Positions 1-8,607 of a stretch of 64,000 nucleotides of DNA are shown piece by piece. Source of the stretch: Terrabacter sp. 28 (GTDB lineage: Bacteria > Actinomycetota > Actinomycetes > Actinomycetales > Dermatophilaceae); NCBI GenBank assembly GCA_000955875.1, contig JYOE01000024.1:62568-126567 (forward strand), in the 5' to 3' direction. The position numbers and the translations under genes are program-made. The notes under the pieces were generated by a model, which worked only from the letters and a program-made list of their open reading frames with translations, searched no databases and was not told the origin of the DNA. Numbering within the stretch: the first letter of the stretch is position 1; the number at the start of each line of letters is the position of its first letter.

Positions 1-1
1 C

Positions 2-106
2 TACGTCGGCCCGCTCGTCGAGACCGAGGTCCACGAGAAGCCGATGTCGATCGCCCTGCGCGAGATCAACGAAGGCCTCCTCACCTCGACGCCCACCGAG
101 GCCTGA
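2..106 (+). CDS. rpoZ: RNA polymerase omega subunit, C-terminal end (partial)
   Basis: Thirty-four codons run in from the left edge and end at TGA 104-106. The peptide (YVGPLVETEVHEKPMS...) matches the C-terminal tail of actinobacterial RpoZ, the small subunit that helps assemble RNA polymerase. The gene's usual neighbour coaBC follows 28 bases later, which supports the call. The N-terminal part lies outside the window. Confidence 0.75.
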   Translation, partial: YVGPLVETEVHEKPMSIALREINEGLLTSTPTEA

Positions 107-134
107 GCGCCCCCCGGGCCGGCCGGTGCCGCAG

Positions 135-1382
135 ATGCGTGTCGTCCTCGGTGTGAGCGGCGGGATCGCCGCCTACAAGGCGGCATCCCTGCTGCGGCTG
201 TTCACCGAGAACGGCCACGACGTCACCGTGGTGCCCACCGCGGCGGCGCTCCAGTTCGTGGGGGCGCCGACGTGGTCCGCCCTCTCGGGCAAGCCCGTCA
301 GCACCGAGGTGTGGACCTCGGTGCACGAGGTGCCGCACGTGCGCATCGGCCAGTCCGCCGACCTGGTCGTCGTCGCTCCGGCGACGGCCGACCTGCTGGC
401 CAAGGCCGCGCACGGGCTGGCCGACGACCTCCTCACGAACACCCTGCTCACCGCGCGGTGTCCCGTCGCCTTCGCACCGGCCATGCACACCGAGATGTGG
501 GAGCACCCGGCGACACAGGCCAACGTCGCCACCCTCCGCGCCCGCGGCGCCCACGTCATCGACCCCGCCGTGGGCCGGCTGACCGGCAAGGACACCGGCG
601 CCGGGCGCCTGCCCGAGCCCGAGCAGCTGTATGCCGCCTGCCTCGCCCTCGTCGAGGGCCGTGCGACCGCTCCGGCCGGGACTGCGGACGAGCCCGTCCG
701 TGACCTCGAGGGCCTTCGGGTCGTCGTCTCCGCGGGGGGCACCCGCGAGCCGCTGGACCCCGTCCGCTACCTCGGCAACCGCTCGTCCGGCAAGCAGGGC
801 ATCGCCATCGCGCGCGCCGCCGCCGACCGCGGCGCCAAGGTGACGCTCGTGGCCGCCAACGTCTCGCTCGCGGTGCCCGACGGCATCGACGTGGTGCCGG
901 TCGAGACCACGCTCGAGCTGCAGCGCGCGGTCGAGGCGGCTGCCGACAGTGCCGACGTCGTGGTCATGGCGGCGGCCCCGGCCGACTTCCGGCCCGCCAC
1001 CGTCAGCGGCAGCAAGATCAAGAAGTCCTCCGACCCCGGTGCCGGCCTGCGCGTCGAGCTCGTCGAGAACCCCGACATCGTCAAGGGCCTCGTGGCCGCC
1101 CGCGCGGAGAGCCGCCGGCAGAGGCCGTTCATCGTCTCGTTCGCGGCCGAGACGGGTGACGCCGACGGTTCCGTCATGGACCATGCCCGCGCCAAGTTCG
1201 CCCGCAAGGGCAGCGACCTGCAGGTCGTCAACGAGGTCGGCCGCGACCTGACGTTCGGCAAGGACGACACGACCGTCCACCTGCTGCGCCGCGGCCGCGA
1301 CGAGGTGACGACCATCGGTCCCACGACCAAGGACGTCGTCGCCGACGCACTCTGGGACGCCGTCTCGTCGTCGTTGGGCTGA
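135..1382 (+). CDS. coaBC: Bifunctional phosphopantothenoylcysteine decarboxylase / phosphopantothenate-cysteine ligase
   Basis: This enzyme makes 4'-phosphopantetheine for coenzyme A: the CoaB half joins cysteine to phosphopantothenate and the CoaC half decarboxylates the product. The N-terminal flavoprotein half opens with GVSGGIAAYKAA and carries the PAMHTEMW signature near residue 115. The ligase half starts near residue 195 with VVSAGGTREPLDPVRYLGN and includes AAPADFRP and a KIKK segment. At 415 residues it has the normal fused length. ATG 135 gives the usual MRVVLGVSGG start, while GTG 126 in frame is an alternative; neither has a clear ribosome-binding site. It lies between rpoZ and metK, the standard actinobacterial order. 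Confidence 0.95.
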   Translation: MRVVLGVSGGIAAYKAASLLRLFTENGHDVTVVPTAAALQFVGAPTWSALSGKPVSTEVWTSVHEVPHVRIGQSADLVVVAPATADLLAKAAHGLADDLLTNTLLTARCPVAFAPAMHTEMWEHPATQANVATLRARGAHVIDPAVGRLTGKDTGAGRLPEPEQLYAACLALVEGRATAPAGTADEPVRDLEGLRVVVSAGGTREPLDPVRYLGNRSSGKQGIAIARAAADRGAKVTLVAANVSLAVPDGIDVVPVETTLELQRAVEAAADSADVVVMAAAPADFRPATVSGSKIKKSSDPGAGLRVELVENPDIVKGLVAARAESRRQRPFIVSFAAETGDADGSVMDHARAKFARKGSDLQVVNEVGRDLTFGKDDTTVHLLRRGRDEVTTIGPTTKDVVADALWDAVSSSLG

Positions 1383-1386
1383 GCAA

Positions 1387-1392
1387 TAGACT
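1387..1392 (+). promoter_or_regulatory. -10 box (TAGACT) for metK
   Basis: TAGACT lies 75 bases before the metK GTG, leaving a leader of roughly 60 nt with a good ribosome-binding site. No S-adenosylmethionine riboswitch is recognisable in that leader. The assignment rests on the hexamer and its position only. Confidence 0.45.
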
Positions 1393-1461
1393 CTCTCCCC
1401 AATGCGGCTGCGCCACGAGCGCACGACTCCAACCACCACGCACCCGAGCCAGGGAGTTCAA

Positions 1462-2685
1462 GTGTCAGCACGTCTGTTCACGTCCGAGTCCGTCACCGAG
1501 GGTCACCCCGACAAGATCTGTGACCAGATCAGCGACTCGATCCTCGACGCACTGCTCACCGACGACCCGCAGGCCCGAGTCGCGGTCGAGACGATGGTCA
1601 CGACCGGACTCGTGCACGTCGCCGGCGAGGTGTCCACGACGGCCTACGTCGAGATCCCCAAGATCGTGCGCGAGACCATCCTCGAGGTCGGCTACGACGG
1701 CTCGCAGAAGGGCTTCGACGGGCGCACCTGCGGGGTCTCGATCTCCATCGGTGCCCAGTCGCCCGACATCGCCCAGGGCGTCGACACCGCGCACGAGCAC
1801 CGCACGGGTGACGTCGACGACCTGCTCGACAAGCAGGGCGCCGGCGACCAGGGCCTGATGTTCGGCTACGCCTGCGACGACACCGCCGAGCTCATGCCGC
1901 TGCCGATCCACCTCGCCCACCGGCTGTCCGAGCGCCTGACGCAGGTGCGCAAGAGCGACGAGCTCGCCTACCTGCGCCCCGACGGCAAGACGCAGGTCAC
2001 CATCGCCTACGAGGGCGACAAGGCGGTCTCGCTCGACACCGTGGTGCTCTCCACCCAGCACGCACCGGACGTGTCCCTCGACGGCATGCTCGAGCCCGAC
2101 ATCAAGGCGCACGTCATCGACCCCGTCCTGGCCGAGCTGCGCGACAGCGGCACGGACCTCGACGTGAGCTCGTACCGTGCGCTCATCAACCCCACCGGAC
2201 GCTTCGAGATCGGCGGCCCCATGGGCGACGCCGGCCTCACGGGCCGCAAGATCATCGTCGACACCTACGGCGGCATGGCCCGCCACGGCGGGGGCGCCTT
2301 CTCGGGCAAGGACCCCAGCAAGGTCGACCGCTCCGGCGCGTACGCCATGCGCTGGGTCGCGAAGAACGTCGTCGCCGCGGGCCTCGCCCGTCGCTGCGAG
2401 GTCCAGGTCGCGTACGCCATCGGCAAGGCGCAGCCCGTCGGCCTCTACGTCGAGACCTTCGGCACCGAGACCGTGCCGGTCGACAAGATCCAGCAGGCGA
2501 TCGCCGATGTCTTCGACCTGCGCCCGGCCGCCATCGTCGACGCGCTCGACCTGCTGCGCCCGATCTACCGGCCGACGGCGGCCTACGGCCACTTCGGCCG
2601 CACCAAGGCCGACGGTGTCGAGAACCCCTTCACGTGGGAGCGCACCGACCGGGTGGAGGCCCTGCGGGCCGCCGTCTCCGGCTGA
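1462..2685 (+). CDS. metK: S-adenosylmethionine synthetase
   Basis: MetK makes S-adenosylmethionine from methionine and ATP in the cytoplasm. The N-terminus reads ARLFTSESVTEGHPDKICDQ, the ATP-binding signature of the family. Further on are the conserved GAGDQGLMFGYA segment and the phosphate-binding GGGAFSGKDPSKVDRS loop. GTG 1462 is chosen because AGGGAG sits 5 bases upstream and the protein is then 407 residues, the family length. An in-frame ATG at 1402 would add twenty unrelated residues. The gene follows coaBC and precedes priA. Confidence 0.96.
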   Translation: MSARLFTSESVTEGHPDKICDQISDSILDALLTDDPQARVAVETMVTTGLVHVAGEVSTTAYVEIPKIVRETILEVGYDGSQKGFDGRTCGVSISIGAQSPDIAQGVDTAHEHRTGDVDDLLDKQGAGDQGLMFGYACDDTAELMPLPIHLAHRLSERLTQVRKSDELAYLRPDGKTQVTIAYEGDKAVSLDTVVLSTQHAPDVSLDGMLEPDIKAHVIDPVLAELRDSGTDLDVSSYRALINPTGRFEIGGPMGDAGLTGRKIIVDTYGGMARHGGGAFSGKDPSKVDRSGAYAMRWVAKNVVAAGLARRCEVQVAYAIGKAQPVGLYVETFGTETVPVDKIQQAIADVFDLRPAAIVDALDLLRPIYRPTAAYGHFGRTKADGVENPFTWERTDRVEALRAAVSG

Positions 2686-2688
2686 GGC

Positions 2689-2694
2689 TAGGGT
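2689..2694 (+). promoter_or_regulatory. -10 box (TAGGGT) of a leaderless priA promoter
   Basis: TAGGGT ends 7 bases before GTG 2702. A transcript starting at the normal distance would begin at or next to the start codon, so priA is probably leaderless. The box directly follows the metK stop codon. Confidence 0.55.
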
Positions 2695-2701
2695 CGCCCC
2701 C

Positions 2702-4735
2702 GTGGGGGACGACGACGAGACGACGCAGCGGCCGGCCCTGGGGCCGGTCGCTGCTGTCGTGGTGGAGACCCCGCTCGCCCACCTCGACCGCGTCTTCGAG
2801 TACTCCGTGCCGCCCGAGCTCGACGCGGGCGCCGTCCCGGGTGCCCGTGTGCGGGTGCGCTTCTCGGGGCGCGAGCTCGACGGCTTCGTCGTCGAGCGCC
2901 GTGCCGCGCCCCAGCACGACGGGCGGCTCACGCCGCTGCGCCGTGTCGTCAGCCCCGAGCCGGTGCTGACCCCAGAGGTGCTGGCCCTCTCGCGGGCCGT
3001 GGCCGACCGGTATGCCGGCACGCTGAGCGACGTGCTGCGCCTGGCCGTCCCGAAGCGCCACGCCACGGCCGAGAAGGCGCTCGCGCTCGAGTGCCCGACG
3101 CAGGAGCCGGTGCCGGCGCCCGAGCCGGGTGCGTGGGCCGCCTACCCGGCCGGGCCCGCGTGGCTGCGACGGCTCGCGGACGGCGAGGGCCCGGCCGCGG
3201 CCTGGGGTGCCCTGCCCGGCCGCTCCGGCGATGCCGACTGGCCCGCCGCGCTCGCCGTGGCTGCGGCGACCGCGCTCTCCGCGGGGCGCGGCGCACTGGT
3301 CGTCGTGCCGGACCACCGCGACGTCGACCGGCTCGACGCCGCGCTCACCGCGCTGCTCGGCAAGGGGCGCCACGTCCGGCTCACCGCCGACCAGGGGCCG
3401 CAGGCGCGATACACCGCCTGGCTCAAGGTGCTCCGCGGGCACGTGAAGGTGGTCATCGGCACCCGGGCCGCGGCGTTCGCGCCGGTGCACGACCTCGGTC
3501 TCGTGGCCTGCTGGGACGACGGCGACGACCTGCTCGCCGAGCCCCGCGCGCCCTACCACCACGTCGGAGTCGTCCTCACGCTACGGGCTGCGGCGACGGG
3601 CGCGGCGCTGCTCACCGGTGGCTTCGGCCGCAGCCTGCGCGTGCAGGTCGACGTCGAGGCCGGTGCCCTCGTGCCGGTCGACGCCGATGCGGCGACGCTG
3701 CGCTCCACGGCGCCCCGGGTGACGATCGCGGGCGAGGGGGTCGACGAGGAGCGCGACGGCCCGTCCGCCCGGGCCCACATCCCGTCCCGCGCGTGGCGGG
3801 TGGCCAAGGACGCGCTCGTCGACGGTCCCGTCCTCGTCCAGGTGCCGCGCCGTGGCTACCAGCCGTCGCTCAGCTGCGCCGAGTGCCGCACGCCCGTGCG
3901 GTGCACCCGGTGCCAGGGGCCGGTCGCCGTGGGCGCGTCGAAGGCGGCTCCCGCGTGCCGCTGGTGCGGTCTGACCATCGCGGCCCACGGCTTCTCCTGC
4001 GCGCACTGCGGGTCGCGGCGCCTGCGGTCCTCGATCACCGGCGCCCGGCGCACGGCCGAGGAGATCGGCCGTGCCTTCCCGGGCTTCCCGGTGCACACCT
4101 CGGGCTCGGGCGAGGTGCTCTCGGCGGTCGGCCGCGAGTCCGCCCTCGTCATCGCCACCCCGGGCGCCGAACCCGTCGCCGAGGGCGGCTACACGGCCGT
4201 CCTGCTCCTCGACGCGTGGGCCAGCCTCGACCTCCCGGTGCTCGACGCACCCCTCGAGGCGCTCCGGCGGTGGATGGCCGCGTCGGCGCTCGCCCGCGAG
4301 GGCCGGGCCGTCGTGCTCTGCGGGGCGCCCGAGGCCGTCGCGCTGCCTGCCGTCGAGGCCCTCGTGCGGTGGGACCCGGCCTGGCTCGCGGCCCGGGAGC
4401 TGGCCGACCGCCGCGAGCTCGGCCTGCCACCGGCTGCGCGCGTCGCGCAGCTGACGGGCGGTCGCCGCGCGCTCGAGGAGGCGCTCGAGCAGGCCGACCT
4501 GCCACCCAGCGCGCAGGTGCTCGGGCCGGTGCCGCTCGTCGGCGGGGCGGTGCGCCGCGGCACCGGTGACGGTGAGCCCGAGCGGGCGCCGGCCGACCAC
4601 CACGTCCTCGTCCGCGTGCCTGCCGCCGACACGGCGGCTCTCACCCGGGCGATGCTGGCACTCAAGGCCTTCCGCTCGGCCCGCAAGGAGGCCGACGTCG
4701 TCTCGGTGCGGGTCGACCCGCTCGACACCTTCTGA
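2702..4735 (+). CDS. priA: Primosomal protein N' (PriA), degenerate helicase form
   Basis: PriA recognises stalled replication forks and starts primosome assembly. The N-terminal DNA-binding part includes VVVETPLAHLDRVFEYSVP. A zinc-binding region near residues 390-445 has the paired cysteines CAEC, CTRC, CRWC and CAHC. The helicase core is degraded: the expected GxTGSGKT Walker A loop is absent and the DEEH box reads WDDGDD. This matches the known 'probable' PriA of actinobacteria, so it is unlikely to be an active helicase. It is 677 residues from GTG 2702. The call rests on the zinc finger, the overall layout and the metK neighbourhood. Confidence 0.88.
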   Translation: MGDDDETTQRPALGPVAAVVVETPLAHLDRVFEYSVPPELDAGAVPGARVRVRFSGRELDGFVVERRAAPQHDGRLTPLRRVVSPEPVLTPEVLALSRAVADRYAGTLSDVLRLAVPKRHATAEKALALECPTQEPVPAPEPGAWAAYPAGPAWLRRLADGEGPAAAWGALPGRSGDADWPAALAVAAATALSAGRGALVVVPDHRDVDRLDAALTALLGKGRHVRLTADQGPQARYTAWLKVLRGHVKVVIGTRAAAFAPVHDLGLVACWDDGDDLLAEPRAPYHHVGVVLTLRAAATGAALLTGGFGRSLRVQVDVEAGALVPVDADAATLRSTAPRVTIAGEGVDEERDGPSARAHIPSRAWRVAKDALVDGPVLVQVPRRGYQPSLSCAECRTPVRCTRCQGPVAVGASKAAPACRWCGLTIAAHGFSCAHCGSRRLRSSITGARRTAEEIGRAFPGFPVHTSGSGEVLSAVGRESALVIATPGAEPVAEGGYTAVLLLDAWASLDLPVLDAPLEALRRWMAASALAREGRAVVLCGAPEAVALPAVEALVRWDPAWLAARELADRRELGLPPAARVAQLTGGRRALEEALEQADLPPSAQVLGPVPLVGGAVRRGTGDGEPERAPADHHVLVRVPAADTAALTRAMLALKAFRSARKEADVVSVRVDPLDTF

Positions 4736-4771
4736 CCCGCGACGGGGAATGAGCCGTGGGAGAGTGACCGC

Positions 4772-6106
4772 ATGCCCGAACGCGAGCTCGACATCGTCCT
4801 CTACGGCGCCACCGGTTTCGTCGGCGCCCTCACCGCGGAACATCTCGCCCGTCGGGCCGGGCCCGAGGTGCGGGTTGCCCTCGCGGGTCGCTCTCGCTCG
4901 AAGCTCGAGGCCCTGCGGGGTGAGCTCGGCGAGCGCGCGGCGTCGTGGGAGGTGGTCGCGGTCGATGCCACGGACGCCCCGGGTCTGCGCGCCCTTGCGG
5001 CACGCACGCGCGTGCTCGCCACCACGGTCGGCCCGTACCTCACCTACGGCAAGGAGGTCGTGCGAGCCTGCGCCGAGGAGGGAACCCACTACGCCGACCT
5101 GACGGGCGAGGTGCTCTTCGTCCGCTGGTCGCTCGACGAGCTCGACGCCCGGGCCCGCGAGACCGGTGCGGCCATCGTCCACGCGTGCGGGTTCGACTCG
5201 ATCCCCTCCGATCTCGGGGTCCTGACGACGGCTGCGCAGGTCGCGGCCGACGGCGAGGGCACCCTGGCCGAGACGACTCTGCTCGTCCGCTCGATGAAGG
5301 GCGGCTTCTCGGGCGGCACCGTCGACTCCGCGCGGCAGCAGGCCATCACGGTGCGCTCCGACGCCTCCGCGAGACGGGTCCTCGGCGACTCCTACGCCCT
5401 GAGCCCCCGTCGCTCCGAGGAGCCGTCGTCAGGGCGCCGGACACCGTCCGGGCTGCTCGACCGGCTGCGCCGCCTCGTGCCGGTGGACCGCGACCCCGGC
5501 ACCGGGCGATGGACCGGACCGTTCGTGATGGCTTCGTTCAACACCCGCATCGTGCGCCTGTCCAACACGCTGAGCGACTGGTCCTACGGCCGCGAGCTGC
5601 GCTACCGGGAGGTGACCGACTTCGGCTCCGGGCCGATGTCCCCGCTGATGGCGAGTGGGATGGCCATCGGGCTCGGCGGTGTCGTCGCGGGCCTGTCGTT
5701 CACGCCGACCCGTGCCGTCCTCGACCGGTTCCTGCCGAAGCCCGGCGAGGGTCCGGGCCCCGAGGCGCGTGCCGCTGGGCGCTTCCGGATGGACATCCAC
5801 GCCACGACGACCACGGGCGCGCGTTACCGCACCCGGGTGGGCGCCGACTACGACCCCGGCTACGGCGGCACCGCGATCATGTTCGGCGAGACCGCCCTCG
5901 CGCTCGCCACCGACGGCGGCATCCTACGCCGAACCGGGGTCTGCACGCCCGCGACGGCCGTGGGCGAGGTGCTCACGGACCGGCTTCGTGCGCAGGGCTT
6001 CACGTTCGAGGTCGAGCGTCTGCCGCGGGCCGGAGGCATGATGGGCCGCGTAGAGGACCCGCCCCGGTCCGAGCCCGAGCGGCCGGGGCACGACAGGGAG
6101 GCATGA
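4772..6106 (+). CDS. Saccharopine dehydrogenase-like / trans-acting enoyl reductase family protein
   Basis: The 444-residue protein begins with a Rossmann fold (IVLYGATGFVGALTAEHLARR), followed by AGRSRSKLEALRGELG and TTVGPYLTYGKEVVRAC. These are typical of the saccharopine-dehydrogenase-like NAD(P)-binding family, which includes mycobacterial trans-acting enoyl reductases. HACGFDSIPSDLG near residue 135 is also characteristic. A hydrophobic stretch near residues 290-315 may contact membrane or lipid. The substrate cannot be read from the sequence. The stop codon overlaps the next start (ATGA), so the two genes are probably co-translated. Confidence 0.8.
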   Translation: MPERELDIVLYGATGFVGALTAEHLARRAGPEVRVALAGRSRSKLEALRGELGERAASWEVVAVDATDAPGLRALAARTRVLATTVGPYLTYGKEVVRACAEEGTHYADLTGEVLFVRWSLDELDARARETGAAIVHACGFDSIPSDLGVLTTAAQVAADGEGTLAETTLLVRSMKGGFSGGTVDSARQQAITVRSDASARRVLGDSYALSPRRSEEPSSGRRTPSGLLDRLRRLVPVDRDPGTGRWTGPFVMASFNTRIVRLSNTLSDWSYGRELRYREVTDFGSGPMSPLMASGMAIGLGGVVAGLSFTPTRAVLDRFLPKPGEGPGPEARAAGRFRMDIHATTTTGARYRTRVGADYDPGYGGTAIMFGETALALATDGGILRRTGVCTPATAVGEVLTDRLRAQGFTFEVERLPRAGGMMGRVEDPPRSEPERPGHDREA

Positions 6107-6651
6107 CTGTGGGACGCATCGAGGTGCACGAGTTCATCTCGCTCGACGGGGTGTACGAGAGCCCGAGCTGGACAGCGGAGTACGCCTTCGACCCGAAGAT
6201 GGGCGAGGCCATCGGCACGCTGACGGGGCCGGGCTCCGAGCTGCTACTCGGCCGTCGCACCTACGAGATGTTCGCGCCCGCGTGGTCGACGCGCACCGAC
6301 GAGGACGACCCGGGCGCCTCGTTCTTCAACGGCGCACGCAAGAACGTCGTCTCGTCCACCCTGCGTGACCCCGACTGGAACAACTCACGCGTCATCGGGC
6401 CCTACGACCCCGCGCGCATCGCCGAGCTGCGCGACGAGGTGGAGGGCTCGCTCTACGTCAGCGGCAGCGGCACGCTCGTCCGGGCCATGCTCCGCGACGG
6501 CCTCGTCGACGGCCTCCACCTCTTCGTCTACCCGGTGGTGCTGGGGTCGGGGGAGCGGCTCTTCACCGGTGACGAGCTGGTGCGGCTGTCGCTGACCCAG
6601 ACCGAGGCGTATGACAGCGGCGTCGTCCACCTCGCGTACTCCCAGCGCTGA
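6103..6651 (+). CDS. Dihydrofolate reductase-like (RibD C-terminal domain) protein
   Basis: The 182-residue protein has the DHFR-like fold seen in RibD C-terminal domain proteins. Motifs are EFISLDGVYESP at the N-terminus, LLLGRRTYEMF near residue 47, NVVSSTLRDPDWNNS near residue 80, and GSLYVSGSGTLVRAML followed by FVYPVVLGSGERLF. Such proteins are usually NADPH-dependent reductases of unknown substrate. This is not the riboflavin enzyme, because a full ribD lies further right. It overlaps the preceding gene by four bases. No regulator is evident. Confidence 0.85.
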   Translation: MTVGRIEVHEFISLDGVYESPSWTAEYAFDPKMGEAIGTLTGPGSELLLGRRTYEMFAPAWSTRTDEDDPGASFFNGARKNVVSSTLRDPDWNNSRVIGPYDPARIAELRDEVEGSLYVSGSGTLVRAMLRDGLVDGLHLFVYPVVLGSGERLFTGDELVRLSLTQTEAYDSGVVHLAYSQR

Positions 6652-6678
6652 GGGAAGGCCCGACCCCCAAAGGGATGC

Positions 6679-6708
6679 TTGACGGTCGCTGCCCCTCCGC
6701 GTCATACT
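6679..6708 (+). promoter_or_regulatory. Promoter of the ArsR-type regulator gene
   Basis: TTGACG at 6679-6684 and CATACT at 6703-6708 are 18 bases apart, a good sigma-70-type promoter. The start codon lies only 7 bases after the -10 box, so the transcript is probably leaderless. Confidence 0.6.
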
Positions 6709-6709
6709 C

Positions 6710-6725
6710 CCAAACATGTCTTTGG
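6710..6725 (+). promoter_or_regulatory. Inverted repeat over the regulator start codon (possible operator)
   Basis: CCAAA and TTTGG are perfect inverted arms separated by six bases, and the ATG of the regulator lies inside. A repressor bound here would block both the transcription start and the initiation codon. Autoregulation is inference. Confidence 0.4.
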
Positions 6726-7264
6726 AGGAAGGGCGCATCAGCGAGCTCCGCGCCACGGCCCACCCGCTGCGGCTGCAGATGCTCTCGCTGCTCACCGGCG
6801 CCGAGCTGAGCGCCGCCGAGGTCGCCCGCGAGCTCGACATCACCCAGGCCAACGCCAGCTACCACCTGCGTCAGCTCGAGGCCGCCGGGCTGCTCGAGAT
6901 CGCCGGCGAGGAGACCGTGCGCGGGGGTCGGGCCAAGAAGTACCGCCACCCGTGGGACGCGCCCGCCGTGCGGCCGCAGTCCGGGAACGACGACGACCGC
7001 CTCGCGTCCGTGCGGGTGCTGGCCGACATGATCCCGCGGCGCTTCGTCGAGCGTGAGCGCGGCACCCGCAGTCGCTTCACGGACGCCGACCTCTGGGTCG
7101 AGCCCGACGTGTGGGACCGCGTCACCGCCCTGCTCGACGAGGCCGGCTCGCTGCTGCACGCGTCTGCCCGCCCGCCGCGCAGCGAGGGCACCATCAGGAC
7201 GGCCCTGTCCGTCGCGGCCTTCCAGCTGAAGGCCGCGACGGCGAGCCGGGAGGAGTCGTCGTGA
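6716..7264 (+). CDS. ArsR-family winged-helix transcriptional regulator
   Basis: The 182-residue protein has an N-terminal winged helix-turn-helix: RATAHPLRLQMLSLL, then ELSAAEVARELDITQANASYHLRQLEAAGLL. This pattern is diagnostic of ArsR-like regulators. The C-terminal half is longer than in simple metal sensors, and no cysteine pair for metal binding is visible, so the ligand is probably not a metal. The gene overlaps an MFS transporter gene (GTGA), suggesting that it controls that pump. An inverted repeat covers its own start codon. Confidence 0.88.
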   Translation: MSLEEGRISELRATAHPLRLQMLSLLTGAELSAAEVARELDITQANASYHLRQLEAAGLLEIAGEETVRGGRAKKYRHPWDAPAVRPQSGNDDDRLASVRVLADMIPRRFVERERGTRSRFTDADLWVEPDVWDRVTALLDEAGSLLHASARPPRSEGTIRTALSVAAFQLKAATASREESS

Positions 7265-8565
7265 AGGTCCAGGAGTCCCTCGGCGCGCTGGGCGACCGCC
7301 GCTTCGCGTGGTACTTCACGGCGCGCACCGTCTCGACCGCCGGGTCGGTGATGGTGCCCGTGGCCCTCGCCTTCGCGGTGCTGCACATCGACCAGTCCGC
7401 GGGGGCGCTCGCCCAGGTGCTCGGGGTGCGCACCCTCGCCCTCGTCGTCTTCCTGCTCATCGGCGGCGTCGTCGCAGACCGGTTCTCGCGCATCGTCGTG
7501 CTCCAGGTCTCGCACGTGCTCACCTGCCTCACCCAGGCGGTCGCGGCCGGCCTCATCATCAGCGGCCACGCGACCCTGACCCAGCTGACGGTCATCGAGG
7601 GCGTCAACGGGGCCGTGTCGGCGTTCACGATGCCCGCCATGATGGGGGTCGTCCCGCTCGTCGTCGACCGGTCCCGGCTGCAGCAGGCCAACGCCCTGCT
7701 CTCGTTCAGCCGCAGCGGGCTGTCGATCATCGGCCCGGCCGTCGCCGGCCTGCTCGTCGTCGGGGTCGGGCCCGGGTGGGCCCTCGCCGTCGACGCCTTC
7801 ACGTATGCCGTCGCCATCGTGTGTCTCGCCCGCGTCGGGCTGCCGCACCGCTGGGAGGAGGCCCGCACCGGCCGTCACTCGATGGTGCGCGAGCTGCGGG
7901 AGGGCTGGGGTGAGTTCTCCAGCCGCGAGTGGCTCTGGGTCATCGTGCTCGCCTTCGGCCTCACGAACGCGATCCACACCGGCGTCATCGGCGTGCTCGG
8001 CCCCCTCATCGCCAAGTCCACCGACGCGATCGGCGAGGCCGGCTGGGGGCTCGTGCTCAGTGCCGAGGCCGTGGGGACCGTGCTCATGACCGTCGTCATG
8101 CTGCGGCTGCGGCTGCGGCACCCGTTGCGTGCCGGCATGGTCGCCATCTGCGTGCTGGCCGTGCCGATGGTGCTCCTCGGCGTGGCGCCGGCCCTCGTGC
8201 CCGTCGCGGTGGGCTTCTTCCTCGCCGGCGCCGCCGTCGAGGTCTTCGGGGTCGGCTGGAACACGGCGCTCCACGAGCACGTGCCGGTGTCGGTGCTCTC
8301 CCGGGTCTCGAGCTACGACGCCCTCGGCTCCTTCGTCGCGATCCCGATCGGCACGTTCCTCTACGGCTGGCTGGCGACGACGGTCGACGTCGAGACGCTC
8401 ATGGTGGTCAGCGCCGCCGTCTACGTGGCCATCTCGCTCGGCGCGTTGCTCTCACGGTCGGTGCGCGACCTGGGCCGGTCGTCGGTCGACCCGGGTGCGA
8501 CCGAGGCGGACGCGCCCCGGGCCGGCGCAGCCGCCACGACGGACGGCGCCGCCACGCGGTCCTAG
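7261..8565 (+). CDS. MFS transporter (EntS-like exporter family)
   Basis: This 434-residue protein has about twelve hydrophobic segments and the MFS loop motif GGVVADRFSRIVVLQ after the second helix. The N-terminus (LGDRRFAWYFTARTVSTAGS) is typical of the MFS_3/EntS-type exporters. It starts at GTG 7261, overlapping the regulator stop, so it is co-transcribed and probably controlled by that regulator. The hydrophilic C-terminus (about 35 residues) is rich in alanine, threonine and arginine. The exported compound cannot be told. Confidence 0.88.
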   Translation: MKVQESLGALGDRRFAWYFTARTVSTAGSVMVPVALAFAVLHIDQSAGALAQVLGVRTLALVVFLLIGGVVADRFSRIVVLQVSHVLTCLTQAVAAGLIISGHATLTQLTVIEGVNGAVSAFTMPAMMGVVPLVVDRSRLQQANALLSFSRSGLSIIGPAVAGLLVVGVGPGWALAVDAFTYAVAIVCLARVGLPHRWEEARTGRHSMVRELREGWGEFSSREWLWVIVLAFGLTNAIHTGVIGVLGPLIAKSTDAIGEAGWGLVLSAEAVGTVLMTVVMLRLRLRHPLRAGMVAICVLAVPMVLLGVAPALVPVAVGFFLAGAAVEVFGVGWNTALHEHVPVSVLSRVSSYDALGSFVAIPIGTFLYGWLATTVDVETLMVVSAAVYVAISLGALLSRSVRDLGRSSVDPGATEADAPRAGAAATTDGAATRS

Positions 8566-8607
8566 ACTGGCGGGCGCACCCCGACCCCGATCGCCCCCAG
8601 GAGACCC

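Noticed and set aside
1383..1461. Possible S-adenosylmethionine riboswitch before metK
   Set aside because: The leader is about 60 nt, and none of the conserved SAM-aptamer segments are visible.
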